The notes: a model not told the origin generated them from the letters alone. DNA of 44,675 bases from Candidatus Kapaibacterium sp. (GCA_025358765.1 JANYIG010000236.1:1-44675); one strand, 5' to 3'. Shown: positions 29,398-39,280, counted from the first letter of the stretch. Translations and numbers: made by a program.

Positions 29398-30075
29398 ATG
29401 GTAGCAACACAACATCATATTTCCGTCACGCGGACGGCACGATATTTTACGCTTGGCGAGGCATCGCCAAAAACAACGGAAGTCTGGTTCGCCTGCCATG
29501 GCTACGGGCAATTAGCAGAATATTTTATTCGTCATTTTGTAGGTCTCGCAAACGAAAACCGGCTGATAGTGGCTCCCGAAGGATTATCTCGATTTTATGT
29601 AAAAGAATGGACACGCGTCGGTGCAACGTGGATGACCCGCGAAGACCGAGTGAGCGAAATCCAAGATTATGTTGCTTATCTTGATTTGCTCTACAGCCAA
29701 GTATTTGAGAGCCTTTCACGACAAGGGGTTCCACGAGATTCCGTAAAAATCGTCTTTTTTGCTTTCTCGCAAGGCGTAACAACGATGTGCAGATGGCTCA
29801 CCCTTGGTCAACAAATTCGCACAAATCCTGATGATAGACTTATTCTTTGGGCGGGTGGCGCTCCGATGGAAATGGACTGGGAACACCACAAAACATTGTT
29901 TCAAGGTCTCAAACCCCTGTTCGTTTACGGCAACAATGACGAATTTATTACCGGCGAAGCCATCCAGAAACAGCGCGACCTTTGGGCGCAACATCAGATA
30001 GAATGCCGCTTTGTGGAGTTCGATGGCGAACATAAGATTGAGCAGGATGTTCTGAAGCGCATTGTTGAGATGTGA
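29398..30075 (+). CDS. alpha/beta-hydrolase (phospholipase/carboxylesterase-like)
   Basis: 'VWFACHGYGQLAEYFIRHF', 'IVAPEGLSRFYV', 'KIVFFAFSQGVTTMCRW' (nucleophile elbow A-x-S-x-G), 'LKPLFVYGNNDEFI', late 'FDGEHKI'. Confidence 0.85.
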   Translation: MVATQHHISVTRTARYFTLGEASPKTTEVWFACHGYGQLAEYFIRHFVGLANENRLIVAPEGLSRFYVKEWTRVGATWMTREDRVSEIQDYVAYLDLLYSQVFESLSRQGVPRDSVKIVFFAFSQGVTTMCRWLTLGQQIRTNPDDRLILWAGGAPMEMDWEHHKTLFQGLKPLFVYGNNDEFITGEAIQKQRDLWAQHQIECRFVEFDGEHKIEQDVLKRIVEM

Positions 30076-30125
30076 AATGTACGTTGAAATGGAATCAATT
30101 TTCTCACAGCAAACCTCGTCTATCC

Positions 30126-30734
30126 ATGAAAATCCACTATAACTCTCCCGTTATCCTCACGTTTGCACTCGTTGCAGCCGTCGTGCAAGGCGTGAATAGC
30201 GCAACGAATGGTACATTTTCGCAAGCATTTTTTGCAACGGCTCCCGGAATGTCGCTTGCCGACCCATTTACCTATTTTCGTCTATTCTCGCATGTGATTG
30301 GTCACGCGAGCTGGGAACATCTGGTAGGAAATTTTTCGATAATCTTGCTCATTGGACCATTGCTCGAAGAAAAATACGGCTCAAAACTCATGCTCTGGAT
30401 GCTTGTTGCAACAGCATTTTCTACAGCGGTACTGAATAATTTCCTGTTTGCAACAGGCTTATATGGTGCAAGTGGCATCGTGTTTATGTTGATTTTGCTT
30501 AGTTCGTTTGCCAATATTAAATCCGGTCACATTCCGCTGACGTTCATAATTGTCGTGTTTTTGTATCTCGGCAAAGAAATTATGAACTCGCTGCGTCCTG
30601 ACCAAATCTCGCAGTCGGCGCATATTATCGGCGGTGTCTGTGGCGGCATCTTCGGCTTTGTCGCGCAGAACGCACTTGGTAAAAAGTTACCACAACCGAC
30701 ATCGCCCGTAAATCCGATGGATATGGGAATATAA
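30126..30734 (+). CDS. rhomboid-family intramembrane serine protease
   Basis: 'FSHVIGHASWEHLVGNFSIILLIGPLLEEKYG', 'LYGASGIVFMLILLSSF' (GxSG), 'AHIIGGVCGGIFG' (His), six-TM pattern. Confidence 0.9.
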   Translation: MKIHYNSPVILTFALVAAVVQGVNSATNGTFSQAFFATAPGMSLADPFTYFRLFSHVIGHASWEHLVGNFSIILLIGPLLEEKYGSKLMLWMLVATAFSTAVLNNFLFATGLYGASGIVFMLILLSSFANIKSGHIPLTFIIVVFLYLGKEIMNSLRPDQISQSAHIIGGVCGGIFGFVAQNALGKKLPQPTSPVNPMDMGI

Positions 30735-30743
30735 ATCACTATC

Positions 30744-32537
30744 ATGCGAATATTTTTTCGACTCTTCGTTGGTAGCGTTTGCTCCTTGCTCCTTGCTACG
30801 TGGGCGTTTGCTCAACAATCACCGCCACCCGTCACTCCTATTGCGCCGCCCCAACAAACTGATGCCGCACAGCAAGCACCGGAGCCACTCACGCTGCAAC
30901 ATGCTGACAGTCTTGTGGGTAGCATGACACCACAGGGCATGGTGCGAGAACTTATTGGCAACGTTGTTTTATTGCAAAATGCCGTTACCGTCACGTGCGA
31001 CCGTGCTATTCACTACATGACACTCAACAAAGCAGATTTGGTTGGCAATGTAGTAATGACCCAAAACACCGTTACGATGAAGGCTCCACGCGGAACGTAC
31101 GACGGCATGGCTCGCATTATTTATGGCTTGCAGGGCGTGTATCTGCAAGACCGTAATACGACGCTCACTGCCCGCGAAGGTGTTTATTCGACAGAAACAC
31201 GGATTGCACGGTTTTACAAAAATGTTCTGGTCGAGAATGACTCGCTCAAAATCTACTCCGATACGCTGGAATACCACCGCGAAACGCAGAACAGCTACGC
31301 CACAGGAACCGTCTCGGCGGCAGGTAAATTCACAAGCGCGTATTTGCAAGGCGATTCGTTAGTGAATATCCCTGATCGGCATTATACACGGGTTTCATGC
31401 TACAAACCCAGCACGAATGCCAGCGTCAGAGCAACGGGCGCGACGCTCAAACTACCCACCGCTACCGCCATCAAAGTATCTACCGCCGCAACCATCAAAA
31501 TGCCGTCAAAGCCTCTCTTAATCAGCCTCGTGCGCCAGCCGATGATAAGTCAAATTGATACGGTGCAAGTCGAAGAAGATATTATTCCTGCGGATTCCCT
31601 CAAACCAGTACCCAACTCGAAAAAAACACCGAAAAAATCTTCGTCAAATTCCGCAATCAGTTCGGCTGCAAATTCGCCGACAAAGCCTGCCAAATCGAAC
31701 ATTCAGACGATTGACTCTCTGTCGCTTCCCATTGCTATGCCCACAAAGCGCATCGTCAATCGCTTGGACACCTTGTGTATCGTGGGCGATGTGCTGGAGG
31801 CTTTCCGGGCGGACAAGCAGGAGCGCTACGTTGCGACGGACAACGTAAAACTCACACGCGGTGGCGGCAAAAGTTCGATTGCTGCCCGCGCTGGAACAGG
31901 AATTTATGAAAAAACGCTCGACCGAATCTGGATGCTCCAAACACCTGTTTTGTGGATTGATTCCACGCAGCTTCGCGGCGATTCCATCCTTATCAACGTC
32001 CGCGAAAAGCGCTTAGAGCGCGTTGTTGCCCACACGAACGCCTTTGCCGCAACGAAAAACGACACCACCCGCCAAGACCGCATTGACCAACTCACGGGCG
32101 ACAACATCATCATCAACACGCAGCAAGACACGCTCCGCTCTATCCTTGCTGAAGGAAAAGCATTTAATCTTTATTTTCTTACGACCGAAGATGATAGTAT
32201 AAAAACAAAAAAAAATGCGGACGGCGCGGCACGAAATGCGGCGGATACCATCAAAATTTGGTTTGACAAAGGTGAACCCGACCGCATTGTATGGCTCGGC
32301 AAAGTTGAAGGCGAGGCGATACCCGAACACATCGTCCAAAAAACACTGGCAGAACTGAAGCTCAAAGGGTTTCAATGGTTCACCAATAAACCACACTTAC
32401 AACGTTTTGATAAGAACGCAAAGCCTCCAAAACCAGTTATTCAAAACAAAGCAGAGACAGTAGTTGTGCCTCTTAAACGCAAAAACGCCTCTAAATCTAC
32501 AGTTCCGCGTATCGGCTCGCCACCAAAAATTCCGTGA
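30744..32537 (+). CDS. OstA/LptA-like domain protein (LPS-transport related)
   Basis: Signal peptide; repeated OstA-like beta units 'LTLQHADSLVGSMTPQGMVRELIGNVVLLQNAVTVTCDRAIHYMTLNKADLVGNVVMTQNTVTMKAPRGTYD', 'ADKQERYVATDNVKLTRGGGKSSIAARAG', 'GDNIIINTQQDTLRSILAEGKAF'. Confidence 0.85.
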   Translation: MRIFFRLFVGSVCSLLLATWAFAQQSPPPVTPIAPPQQTDAAQQAPEPLTLQHADSLVGSMTPQGMVRELIGNVVLLQNAVTVTCDRAIHYMTLNKADLVGNVVMTQNTVTMKAPRGTYDGMARIIYGLQGVYLQDRNTTLTAREGVYSTETRIARFYKNVLVENDSLKIYSDTLEYHRETQNSYATGTVSAAGKFTSAYLQGDSLVNIPDRHYTRVSCYKPSTNASVRATGATLKLPTATAIKVSTAATIKMPSKPLLISLVRQPMISQIDTVQVEEDIIPADSLKPVPNSKKTPKKSSSNSAISSAANSPTKPAKSNIQTIDSLSLPIAMPTKRIVNRLDTLCIVGDVLEAFRADKQERYVATDNVKLTRGGGKSSIAARAGTGIYEKTLDRIWMLQTPVLWIDSTQLRGDSILINVREKRLERVVAHTNAFAATKNDTTRQDRIDQLTGDNIIINTQQDTLRSILAEGKAFNLYFLTTEDDSIKTKKNADGAARNAADTIKIWFDKGEPDRIVWLGKVEGEAIPEHIVQKTLAELKLKGFQWFTNKPHLQRFDKNAKPPKPVIQNKAETVVVPLKRKNASKSTVPRIGSPPKIP

Positions 32538-32620
32538 GGCGGTTTTCCCCGAAAACGCTATATTGCTACGCTTTGACAAACTCTTTCAAACTTGAATAAA
32601 ACGTTGATGATAATTCCTCA

Positions 32621-34102
32621 ATGATAGAAATGATAGACACGCATTGCCATATTGACCACAAACAGTTCGATCCAGACCGTGCAGCTATGATAGAACGGGC
32701 ATTCGCCGATGGTATAGAAGCGATGGTTATTCCTGCGATTGAACCTGCACGATTTGATGCTGTGCGTGCGCTTGTTGCCTCCGACCCGCGTATCTATTGC
32801 GGTATGGGCATTCACCCGCATCATGCGACAGAGGCAACAGACGAAGCGCTTGCAGACGTAGAAAAACTGAGCTTTGGTGAACGTGTGCAAGCAATTGGCG
32901 AAATTGGTTTAGATTATCACTACGATTTTGCGCCACGTGATGTGCAGCAAGACGTGTTCCGCAAGCAAATCCGTATTGCGAAACGTCGTAATCTGCCGAT
33001 TATTGTTCACAATCGTGAATCCGACGATGATGTTCTGCGTATTATTCGTGAAGAGCAGGATGCGGCTCATGGAGAACTGCGAGGTGTATTGCATTGTTTT
33101 TCCGGTACGCCGGAACAGGCTGCACAGGCGGTTGCGCTCGGCTTTCATGTTTCGTTCACGGGCAACATCACCTTTAAAAAATCTATGTTGGACGAGACGG
33201 TTCGTTCACTTCCTTTTGACCGCATAATGATGGAGACCGATGCACCATACATGACTCCTGTTCCTTTTCGCGGCAAGCGCAATGAGCCTGCATTCGTGCG
33301 GCTTGTGGCTGAAAAACTTGCCGAAATTCGTTCCACTTCTTTGCAGGAGGTTTTTACCATGACGACCACAACAGCTCAACGTTTTTTCAACCTTCCAATG
33401 CTTACTGTGCTTGCAGTTACAGTATTGATTGTCACGTCGTTTGCAGCTACAGCGCAGACAACAAAACCAGCACAAGAGGAAGACGACGAACCCGCAACCG
33501 AAGCGGTTAATCCCTATCCCAAGAAGATAGGCATTGCGCCAATTTTGGGCAGTAATACTTTTGTTGAATCGTTTCAATCAACCGGACAACGCACGAGCGA
33601 CCGAGGGTTTTTGGGCTTTGGCGGTGGAGTATGGGTTCAACTGAGTGAATCATTCAATCTCGGCGCGTCCTATTTGCGCTACACCAATAACAATCCCACA
33701 AAACTCGACCCCAATACTGGTTTACCACGTCAGGAAAATCCCAACGTTCACGAGAGCATAGATGCCTATATTCAATGGACGTTCAATCCAGCAAACACGA
33801 TTAGTTTCTTTTTACTCGGCGGTCCGACTCGTCTTTCCAACGCCTTTGATTACAACGGTGGCGGCAACGGCAATACGTTTCGTTCGTTTTGGGGTATATT
33901 TGGTGCGTTTGGGTTGGGTGCTAATCTAAAAACTCCCTTGGGCTTGTTTTATCCATCGGCTGAGTTTCGTATTAGCACCTCGTGGGGATTAAGTGAAGAG
34001 CGTAAATATGCGCTTGGCAATAATCGCTTTGAAATATTGACTCAAACAGGCTTCACGTATAGTGTTGCGCGATTTTCACTCTGGTGGTTTCCGAATTTTT
34101 AG
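32621..34102 (+). CDS. TatD-family metal-dependent hydrolase continuing in frame into a signal peptide plus outer-membrane beta-barrel-like protein
   Basis: MIDTHCHIDHKQFD...GMGIHPHHA...AIGEIGLDYHYDF...PIIVHNRES...HCFSGTPEQA...METDAPYMTPVPFRGKRNEPAFVRLVAEKLAEIRSTSLQEVFTMTTTTAQRFFNL is a full TatD. It is followed without stop by PMLTVLAVTVLIVTSFAATAQTTKPAQEEDDEP... and a barrel-like region. Confidence 0.9.
   Translation: MIEMIDTHCHIDHKQFDPDRAAMIERAFADGIEAMVIPAIEPARFDAVRALVASDPRIYCGMGIHPHHATEATDEALADVEKLSFGERVQAIGEIGLDYHYDFAPRDVQQDVFRKQIRIAKRRNLPIIVHNRESDDDVLRIIREEQDAAHGELRGVLHCFSGTPEQAAQAVALGFHVSFTGNITFKKSMLDETVRSLPFDRIMMETDAPYMTPVPFRGKRNEPAFVRLVAEKLAEIRSTSLQEVFTMTTTTAQRFFNLPMLTVLAVTVLIVTSFAATAQTTKPAQEEDDEPATEAVNPYPKKIGIAPILGSNTFVESFQSTGQRTSDRGFLGFGGGVWVQLSESFNLGASYLRYTNNNPTKLDPNTGLPRQENPNVHESIDAYIQWTFNPANTISFFLLGGPTRLSNAFDYNGGGNGNTFRSFWGIFGAFGLGANLKTPLGLFYPSAEFRISTSWGLSEERKYALGNNRFEILTQTGFTYSVARFSLWWFPNF
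33359..34102 (+). CDS. possible separately initiated outer-membrane beta-barrel protein nested in frame in the TatD ORF
   Basis: Internal ATG 33359 preceded by AGGAGG (33345-33350, 8-nt spacer). Product MTTTTAQRFFNLPMLTVLAVTVLIVTSFAATAQTTK... has a signal-peptide-like start; C-terminus ends 'SLWWFPNF'. Confidence 0.6.
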   Translation: MTTTTAQRFFNLPMLTVLAVTVLIVTSFAATAQTTKPAQEEDDEPATEAVNPYPKKIGIAPILGSNTFVESFQSTGQRTSDRGFLGFGGGVWVQLSESFNLGASYLRYTNNNPTKLDPNTGLPRQENPNVHESIDAYIQWTFNPANTISFFLLGGPTRLSNAFDYNGGGNGNTFRSFWGIFGAFGLGANLKTPLGLFYPSAEFRISTSWGLSEERKYALGNNRFEILTQTGFTYSVARFSLWWFPNF

Positions 34103-34151
34103 GGAGAATAAGGGTCGAGAGTTTTTCATATATTATTGAGGCATTCACGGT

Positions 34152-34775
34152 ATGGTCACAGTTCTTGAGCATCCGCTCGTCCAGCGCGACATCACGATTT
34201 TACGCGACAAACTCACGAATACCCAAGAGTTCCGCGCCGCTATGCGTCGCATTGGGCGTGTGCTGGCGTGCGAAGCAGCAAAACATATTGAAGTACGTAA
34301 AGTCACCGTTGAGACACCGCTCGAAATGACTGAAGGATACAAACTTGCCAATGATGTCGTATTACTGCCGGTGCTGCGGGCTGGAAATGGTCTTGTGGAG
34401 CCGTTTACGGACGTGATACCCGATGCAAAAGTGGGCTACATTGGGCTTCGGCGCAATGAGGAAACCCTGCAAACCGAAGAATATTACTATAATGTGCCGG
34501 AACTGCATACAGCCTCATTGGTGATTATCCTCGACCCAATGCTCGCCACCGGAGGGAGTATTTGTACGACCTTGGACAAAATGTTTCACTCATCAGCTAC
34601 GCGCAAATGTGTGGTTGTATCTGTCATCGCCGCGCCGGAAGGTATTCAACGCATTGTTGCCAACCACCCCAATGTTCCCGTTGTGACGGCATCGCTCGAT
34701 CGTTGTTTGAACGATGTTGGTTATATTCTGCCGGGTTTGGGCGATGCTGGCGATCGCTATCACGGCACGATGTAA
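34152..34775 (+). CDS. upp: uracil phosphoribosyltransferase
   Basis: LEHPLVQRDITILRDKLTNTQEFRAAMRRIGRVLACEAAKHI...LPVLRAGNGLVEPF...VIILDPMLATGGSICTTLD...LPGLGDAGDRYHGTM. Confidence 0.97.
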   Translation: MVTVLEHPLVQRDITILRDKLTNTQEFRAAMRRIGRVLACEAAKHIEVRKVTVETPLEMTEGYKLANDVVLLPVLRAGNGLVEPFTDVIPDAKVGYIGLRRNEETLQTEEYYYNVPELHTASLVIILDPMLATGGSICTTLDKMFHSSATRKCVVVSVIAAPEGIQRIVANHPNVPVVTASLDRCLNDVGYILPGLGDAGDRYHGTM

Positions 34776-34797
34776 GACCGTATCTGTCCTTCGACAT

Positions 34798-34950
34798 TAG
34801 AGTGTATTCCGATTATTGCACAAGGCTGTCATTCCCGCGAAGGCGGGAATCCAGATGAGTGCGAACTGTGGATTCCAGCCTTCGCGGGAATGAACTGTCG
34901 TATAAATACCAAGATACGATGACATATAAACAGATTCGGAATACACTCTA
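34798..34950. repeat. MITE-like nested inverted repeat
   Basis: 15-bp perfect terminal IR tagagtgtattccga (34798-34812) / tcggaatacactcta (34936-34950) enclosing the palindrome cattcccgcgaaggcgggaatcca...tggattccagccttcgcgggaatg. Confidence 0.8.
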
Positions 34951-34988
34951 TTGTTCAGAGCGATACGTTTTTTATCCTTTCTTATCGG

Positions 34989-36374
34989 TCAGCGTACATA
35001 GATCATTTTAACATTCACAAACTCCCGAATCCCAAACGCTGCCATTTCCCGCCCGTAGCCAGACTGCTTTACGCCACCAAACGGCAAGCGCGGGTCAGAC
35101 CGCACGAATTCATTCACGGCACAAAAGCCAGCATTGATGCGCTCTGCGGCAATATACTCACCGCGTTCTCTATCCTGCGTGAACACCGCAGCACCTAATC
35201 CATAGCTTGTATCGTTGGCAATATGAATTGCCTCTTCTTCATCTTTCGCGGGGATAATTGCAGCAACGGGACCAAACGTTTCTTCCTGATACGCCGCCAT
35301 TCCTGCTTTCACATTCGTGAGAACAGTTGGAGGATAAAAATATCCCCGCCCAGTAGGAATTGCAGCGCCCAGTAGGAGTGTAGCGCCTTGACTAATGCTT
35401 TCGATGGCTTGACGGTGCAGATTGTCGCGCAAATCCGTACGCGCCATGGAACCAAGGTCGAATATTCCTTCTAATGGATTGCCGAAGGTTCGAGATTTCA
35501 TCTGCTCCACAAATGCCTCTTCAAAACGCTTCCGCACCGACTCCACAACGATAAAACGTTTTGCGGCAATACAACTTTGCCCCATATTCGTCAGACGCGA
35601 TTGAACACAACTCTCCGCAGCCCTCTCTATGTCTGCATCGTGAAGGATGATATATGGGTCACTGCCGCCAAGCTCCAATACCGATTTTTTGAGCGCTGCG
35701 CCCGCTTGTGCCGCAACCACAGCACCCGCACGACCGCTCCCCGTCAGCGTTACAGCCTGTACAAATGGGTGATGAATAATCGGCTCCACTTGCGACACGT
35801 CAATCACAACATTCGTTAGAACACCAGCAGGGAAACCGCTTGCTACCACGAGGTTTTCTAAGGCAATCGCACAGCCAAACGTGTTGGGCGCATGTTTGAG
35901 CAATACCACATTGCCCGCCATTGCTGACGGCGCAAAACAGCGAATCACCTGCCAAAATGGGAAATTCCATGGCATCACGGCAAGAATGCCGCCAAGCGGT
36001 TTGAACACGACGTAGTTTTTGTTTGTAGCGCTTGGTGGTGCATCCAGCACGTACTCCTGAGGGAGCAAAAAACTTTCTGCGCTCTGAGCAAAGTATTCGC
36101 AACATATCGCACACTTATCAATCTCAGCCACCCCTTGAGCAAGTGTTTTTCCCATTTCGCGCGTCATTAGCCGTGCCAAATCGTCCTTCTTTTCACGCAG
36201 GTTTGCAGCAAGCCGCAAAAAATACGTACTACGCTCGGCAAACGACAGTGCCGCCCAATCCGCAAAAGCGCTTTGTGCCTGATGAATCCGTGATTCTACC
36301 TCTGACGGCGTAAGAAACGAATACGTTTCGAGTGCCTCGCCCGTTGATGGATTGATAGTTGTGAAAACTCCCAT
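34989..36374 (-). CDS. NAD(P)-dependent aldehyde dehydrogenase (succinate-semialdehyde dehydrogenase-like)
   Basis: FTTINPSTGEALETY...LMTREMGKTLAQGVAEIDKC...VMPWNFPFWQVIR...LTGSGRAGAVVAAQAGAALKKSVLELGGSDPYIIL...GQSCIAAKRFIV...EETFGPVAAI...PFGGVKQSGYGRE. Confidence 0.95.
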   Translation of the reverse strand: MGVFTTINPSTGEALETYSFLTPSEVESRIHQAQSAFADWAALSFAERSTYFLRLAANLREKKDDLARLMTREMGKTLAQGVAEIDKCAICCEYFAQSAESFLLPQEYVLDAPPSATNKNYVVFKPLGGILAVMPWNFPFWQVIRCFAPSAMAGNVVLLKHAPNTFGCAIALENLVVASGFPAGVLTNVVIDVSQVEPIIHHPFVQAVTLTGSGRAGAVVAAQAGAALKKSVLELGGSDPYIILHDADIERAAESCVQSRLTNMGQSCIAAKRFIVVESVRKRFEEAFVEQMKSRTFGNPLEGIFDLGSMARTDLRDNLHRQAIESISQGATLLLGAAIPTGRGYFYPPTVLTNVKAGMAAYQEETFGPVAAIIPAKDEEEAIHIANDTSYGLGAAVFTQDRERGEYIAAERINAGFCAVNEFVRSDPRLPFGGVKQSGYGREMAAFGIREFVNVKMIYVR

Positions 36375-36407
36375 TATTCGTTGTTCTGATACATGGCAAA
36401 AATCGTC

Positions 36408-38195
36408 CTATTTTTTCACTGCGAGCGTAATACCAACTTCCTCCAACTGGCGCAAATTCACCTCCGACGGGCAATTGTCCATAAGTGACAGTCCGCTTGC
36501 GGTTTTCGGGAAGGCAATCACGTCGCGGATATTGCTAATACCCGCCAGAATCATGACCAAACGGTCAACGCCAAGCGCAATGCCGCCGTGCGGTGGAGCG
36601 CCGTATTTCAGCGCGTCGAGCAAGAAGCCAAATTTTGCTTGTGCTTCGTCGTGTGAAATACCCAAAAGCTCGAACATCCGCTGTTGCACAGGGTTTTGGT
36701 GAATCCTGATGCTGCCGCCGCCTGCTTCGTAGCCGTTTATCACAAGGTCGTGCGCCACAGCACGAGCGTTTTGCGGGGCAGTGTCTAAAAGCGGAATGTC
36801 CTCGTGCATGGGCGACGTGAACGGGTGGTGACGGGCGATGTAACGATTTTCTTCCTCTGAATACTCTAAAAGAGGGAAGTCCAGCACCCAATGAAATGAA
36901 AATTCGTTTTTCACTGCGTCCAAAATGCCCTGACGACGCGCTACTTCTGTTCTAAGCGCCCCCAAAATCGTGTAGCAACGCTCGTACTCCGCATCTGCCG
37001 CAAACAATAGCAAATCGCCCTCTTTCGCTTTCGTGGCTTGTTTGATGGCTTCAATTTCCGTTTCGCTCAAAAATTTTGCAATCGGTGAATTTACCTTGAG
37101 TTCGCCGCCTTCTGCCGTGAATTTCATCCATGCCAAGCCCTTCGCGCCGTATTTTTTCGCAAACTCCGTCAGCTCGTCTAAGGTTTTGCGCGAATATTCG
37201 CCGCATCCTTCAGCATTTAAGCACGCAACGACACCGTTTTTGGCGATTGCCTCCGTGAATACACTGAAACCACTGTCCTTCACGAGGTCTGTGAGCGTCG
37301 CAAGCTCCATGCCGTAGCGCAAATCGGGTTTGTCGCTGCCGTAGCGAGTGATGGCATCGTTGAAGCTCATACGCTTGAACGGAAGCACCACCTCCATGTT
37401 TAGCACCTCCTTCCAAAGCCGAGCAATGAAGCCTTCAATAAGATTCAGAACGTCGTCTTGTGTGACGAACGACATTTCCACGTCAATCTGCGTAAACTCT
37501 GGCTGACGGTCAGCGCGTAAATCCTCGTCGCGGAAGCATTTTACGATTTGCACATAGCGGTCGAAGCCGGAAACCATCAGAAGTTGTTTGAACAACTGTG
37601 GTGATTGCGGCAAGGCGTAAAACTTGCCTTTGTTGATGCGGCTCGGCACCAAAAAATCCCGTGCTCCTTCGGGCGTTGATTTTGTGAGCGTGGGCGTTTC
37701 GACTTCGAGGAAATCCCGTTCGGCAAAGTATTCATGCACGATTTGGTAGAGTTTATTACGAATGATAAAGTTACGCTGCAAGCTCTGGCGACGTAAATCC
37801 AAATAACGATACGTCAACCGTAAGTCTTCACCTGTGTTGGAATCATCAAGAATTTCAAACGGTGGTAGTTCTGCGCGGTTAATAATCTGAATATCACTCA
37901 CAAGCACTTCCACCATGCCCGTTGGCATATTCGGATTCGGGCTTTCGCGCTGTCGTACTATTCCTTTTATAGCAACGACGTACTCCGCACCAAGTTCCCG
38001 TGCGGTCTGCGTAATGCGCTCATCCGTTTCGGGAATCACCACTGCTTGTGTAAGACCATAGCGGTCGCGCACATCCATGAAAATCAAACCACCGAGGTCG
38101 CGTACCCGTGCTATCCAGCCGTTGAGGATGATTTCTTTTCCGTTGTGTTCGGGGCGTGATTCGCCGCAAGTTGCCGTTCGTTGCCAAAAACTCAT
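36408..38195 (-). CDS. aspS: aspartate--tRNA ligase (bacterial type)
   Basis: [28 protein letters not shown]...[57 protein letters not shown]...[42 protein letters not shown]. Confidence 0.97.
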   Translation of the reverse strand: MSFWQRTATCGESRPEHNGKEIILNGWIARVRDLGGLIFMDVRDRYGLTQAVVIPETDERITQTARELGAEYVVAIKGIVRQRESPNPNMPTGMVEVLVSDIQIINRAELPPFEILDDSNTGEDLRLTYRYLDLRRQSLQRNFIIRNKLYQIVHEYFAERDFLEVETPTLTKSTPEGARDFLVPSRINKGKFYALPQSPQLFKQLLMVSGFDRYVQIVKCFRDEDLRADRQPEFTQIDVEMSFVTQDDVLNLIEGFIARLWKEVLNMEVVLPFKRMSFNDAITRYGSDKPDLRYGMELATLTDLVKDSGFSVFTEAIAKNGVVACLNAEGCGEYSRKTLDELTEFAKKYGAKGLAWMKFTAEGGELKVNSPIAKFLSETEIEAIKQATKAKEGDLLLFAADAEYERCYTILGALRTEVARRQGILDAVKNEFSFHWVLDFPLLEYSEEENRYIARHHPFTSPMHEDIPLLDTAPQNARAVAHDLVINGYEAGGGSIRIHQNPVQQRMFELLGISHDEAQAKFGFLLDALKYGAPPHGGIALGVDRLVMILAGISNIRDVIAFPKTASGLSLMDNCPSEVNLRQLEEVGITLAVKK

Positions 38196-38395
38196 TCTCG
38201 TACATTCTAAATGTGATACATACTTGGTTTGCATTCATAACAGAATGTAAAATTACTCAAACTTTCGCACAAAGTCCGTCTTGTCGGTGAGAATCGAGAG
38301 AAAATTTTTCAATTCTGGTGCAGAACTGCAACATGCTATGTGTTTTTGCGTTCATAAATGAAAGAACGTTTCGTAACTTGTCAGGGAGAACGTTT

Positions 38396-39280
38396 ATGCG
38401 TACAGCATCATTCAACACTTTCGAGCCGTTTCTTGGGAGAACAGCCATGAGCCGCAAATCATCATTCCAAAATTTTGACGACTGGTATAACCAAATCCAG
38501 CAGTTCCGCGACCGTTGGAGCGACGAGAAAAATAATCTCAAAGACGAATGGAACCGTGAAAAGCGTACGTGGTCGGACGAATGGAAAGAAAATATTGCTC
38601 ACACTCGTGCCCGTAATCGCCGCGCTGGAACGTCTCCACAGGGATTTTTAGCGGAAATCGTTACCTCCATTGTGGATGCCGTAGGATATGCAAAAGAATA
38701 CAAACAACACCAACAACCAGCGTCGCAGCGCACCAGTATTGAACGCGAACGCGAAGCCGCCCTTCAGCGCCGCGAGGAAGAATATCGCCGCCTCGTCCGC
38801 AAGATGGAAGTTGCAGAACGGCGCATTGAAAAGAAAAAACGCTCTGTAGCTGTGTTTACTATCTTTACGGGAATTTGGTCGGTGGCTTGGATGTTTGCCG
38901 ATAATGGCTTCGGTGCGCCCGCGTTGATTTTTGCGGGTTTGGCGGCATGGCAATTTTACAATGTGAAGGAACTCGAACAAAAATTCTTGAGGTTGCGTGG
39001 CGAATATGACCAATTTGCTCAACTCAACACCAACGTAAGCTACTCACCAAGCGGCGAAAAGGCTATTTTGCGCCACGCTTTCGACCACAAAGGGCGTGTC
39101 TATCCTGAAATGTTAGCGATTGAGTCAGATTTTTCGCTAGCAGAAATAGAACAAATGCTCGCAATGTGTGTGGAGAAGCGGATTGCCTGCATTGAATTAG
39201 ACGACAAAGGTCGCCGTTACTACTATTTTAGCAGTTTCGACAATTCCGACCCCTACGACAATATGACACCGCCAGCCTAA
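38396..39280 (+). CDS. hypothetical membrane protein: N-terminal coiled coil, two TM helices, C-terminal winged-helix-like domain
   Basis: 'REREAALQRREEEYRRLVRKMEVAERRIEKKKRSVAVFTIFTGIWSVAWMFADNGFGAPALIFAGLAAWQFYN' then 'EKAILRHAFDHKGRVYPEMLAIESDFSLAEIEQMLAMCVEKRIACIELDDKGRRYYYF'. Start may be 38447. Confidence 0.75.
   Translation: MRTASFNTFEPFLGRTAMSRKSSFQNFDDWYNQIQQFRDRWSDEKNNLKDEWNREKRTWSDEWKENIAHTRARNRRAGTSPQGFLAEIVTSIVDAVGYAKEYKQHQQPASQRTSIEREREAALQRREEEYRRLVRKMEVAERRIEKKKRSVAVFTIFTGIWSVAWMFADNGFGAPALIFAGLAAWQFYNVKELEQKFLRLRGEYDQFAQLNTNVSYSPSGEKAILRHAFDHKGRVYPEMLAIESDFSLAEIEQMLAMCVEKRIACIELDDKGRRYYYFSSFDNSDPYDNMTPPA

Noticed and set aside
34829-34896. Possible CRISPR repeat (cattcccgcgaaggcgggaatcca)
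   Set aside because: Only two copies, and they are inverted rather than direct, with no regular spacers; fits a palindromic REP/MITE.
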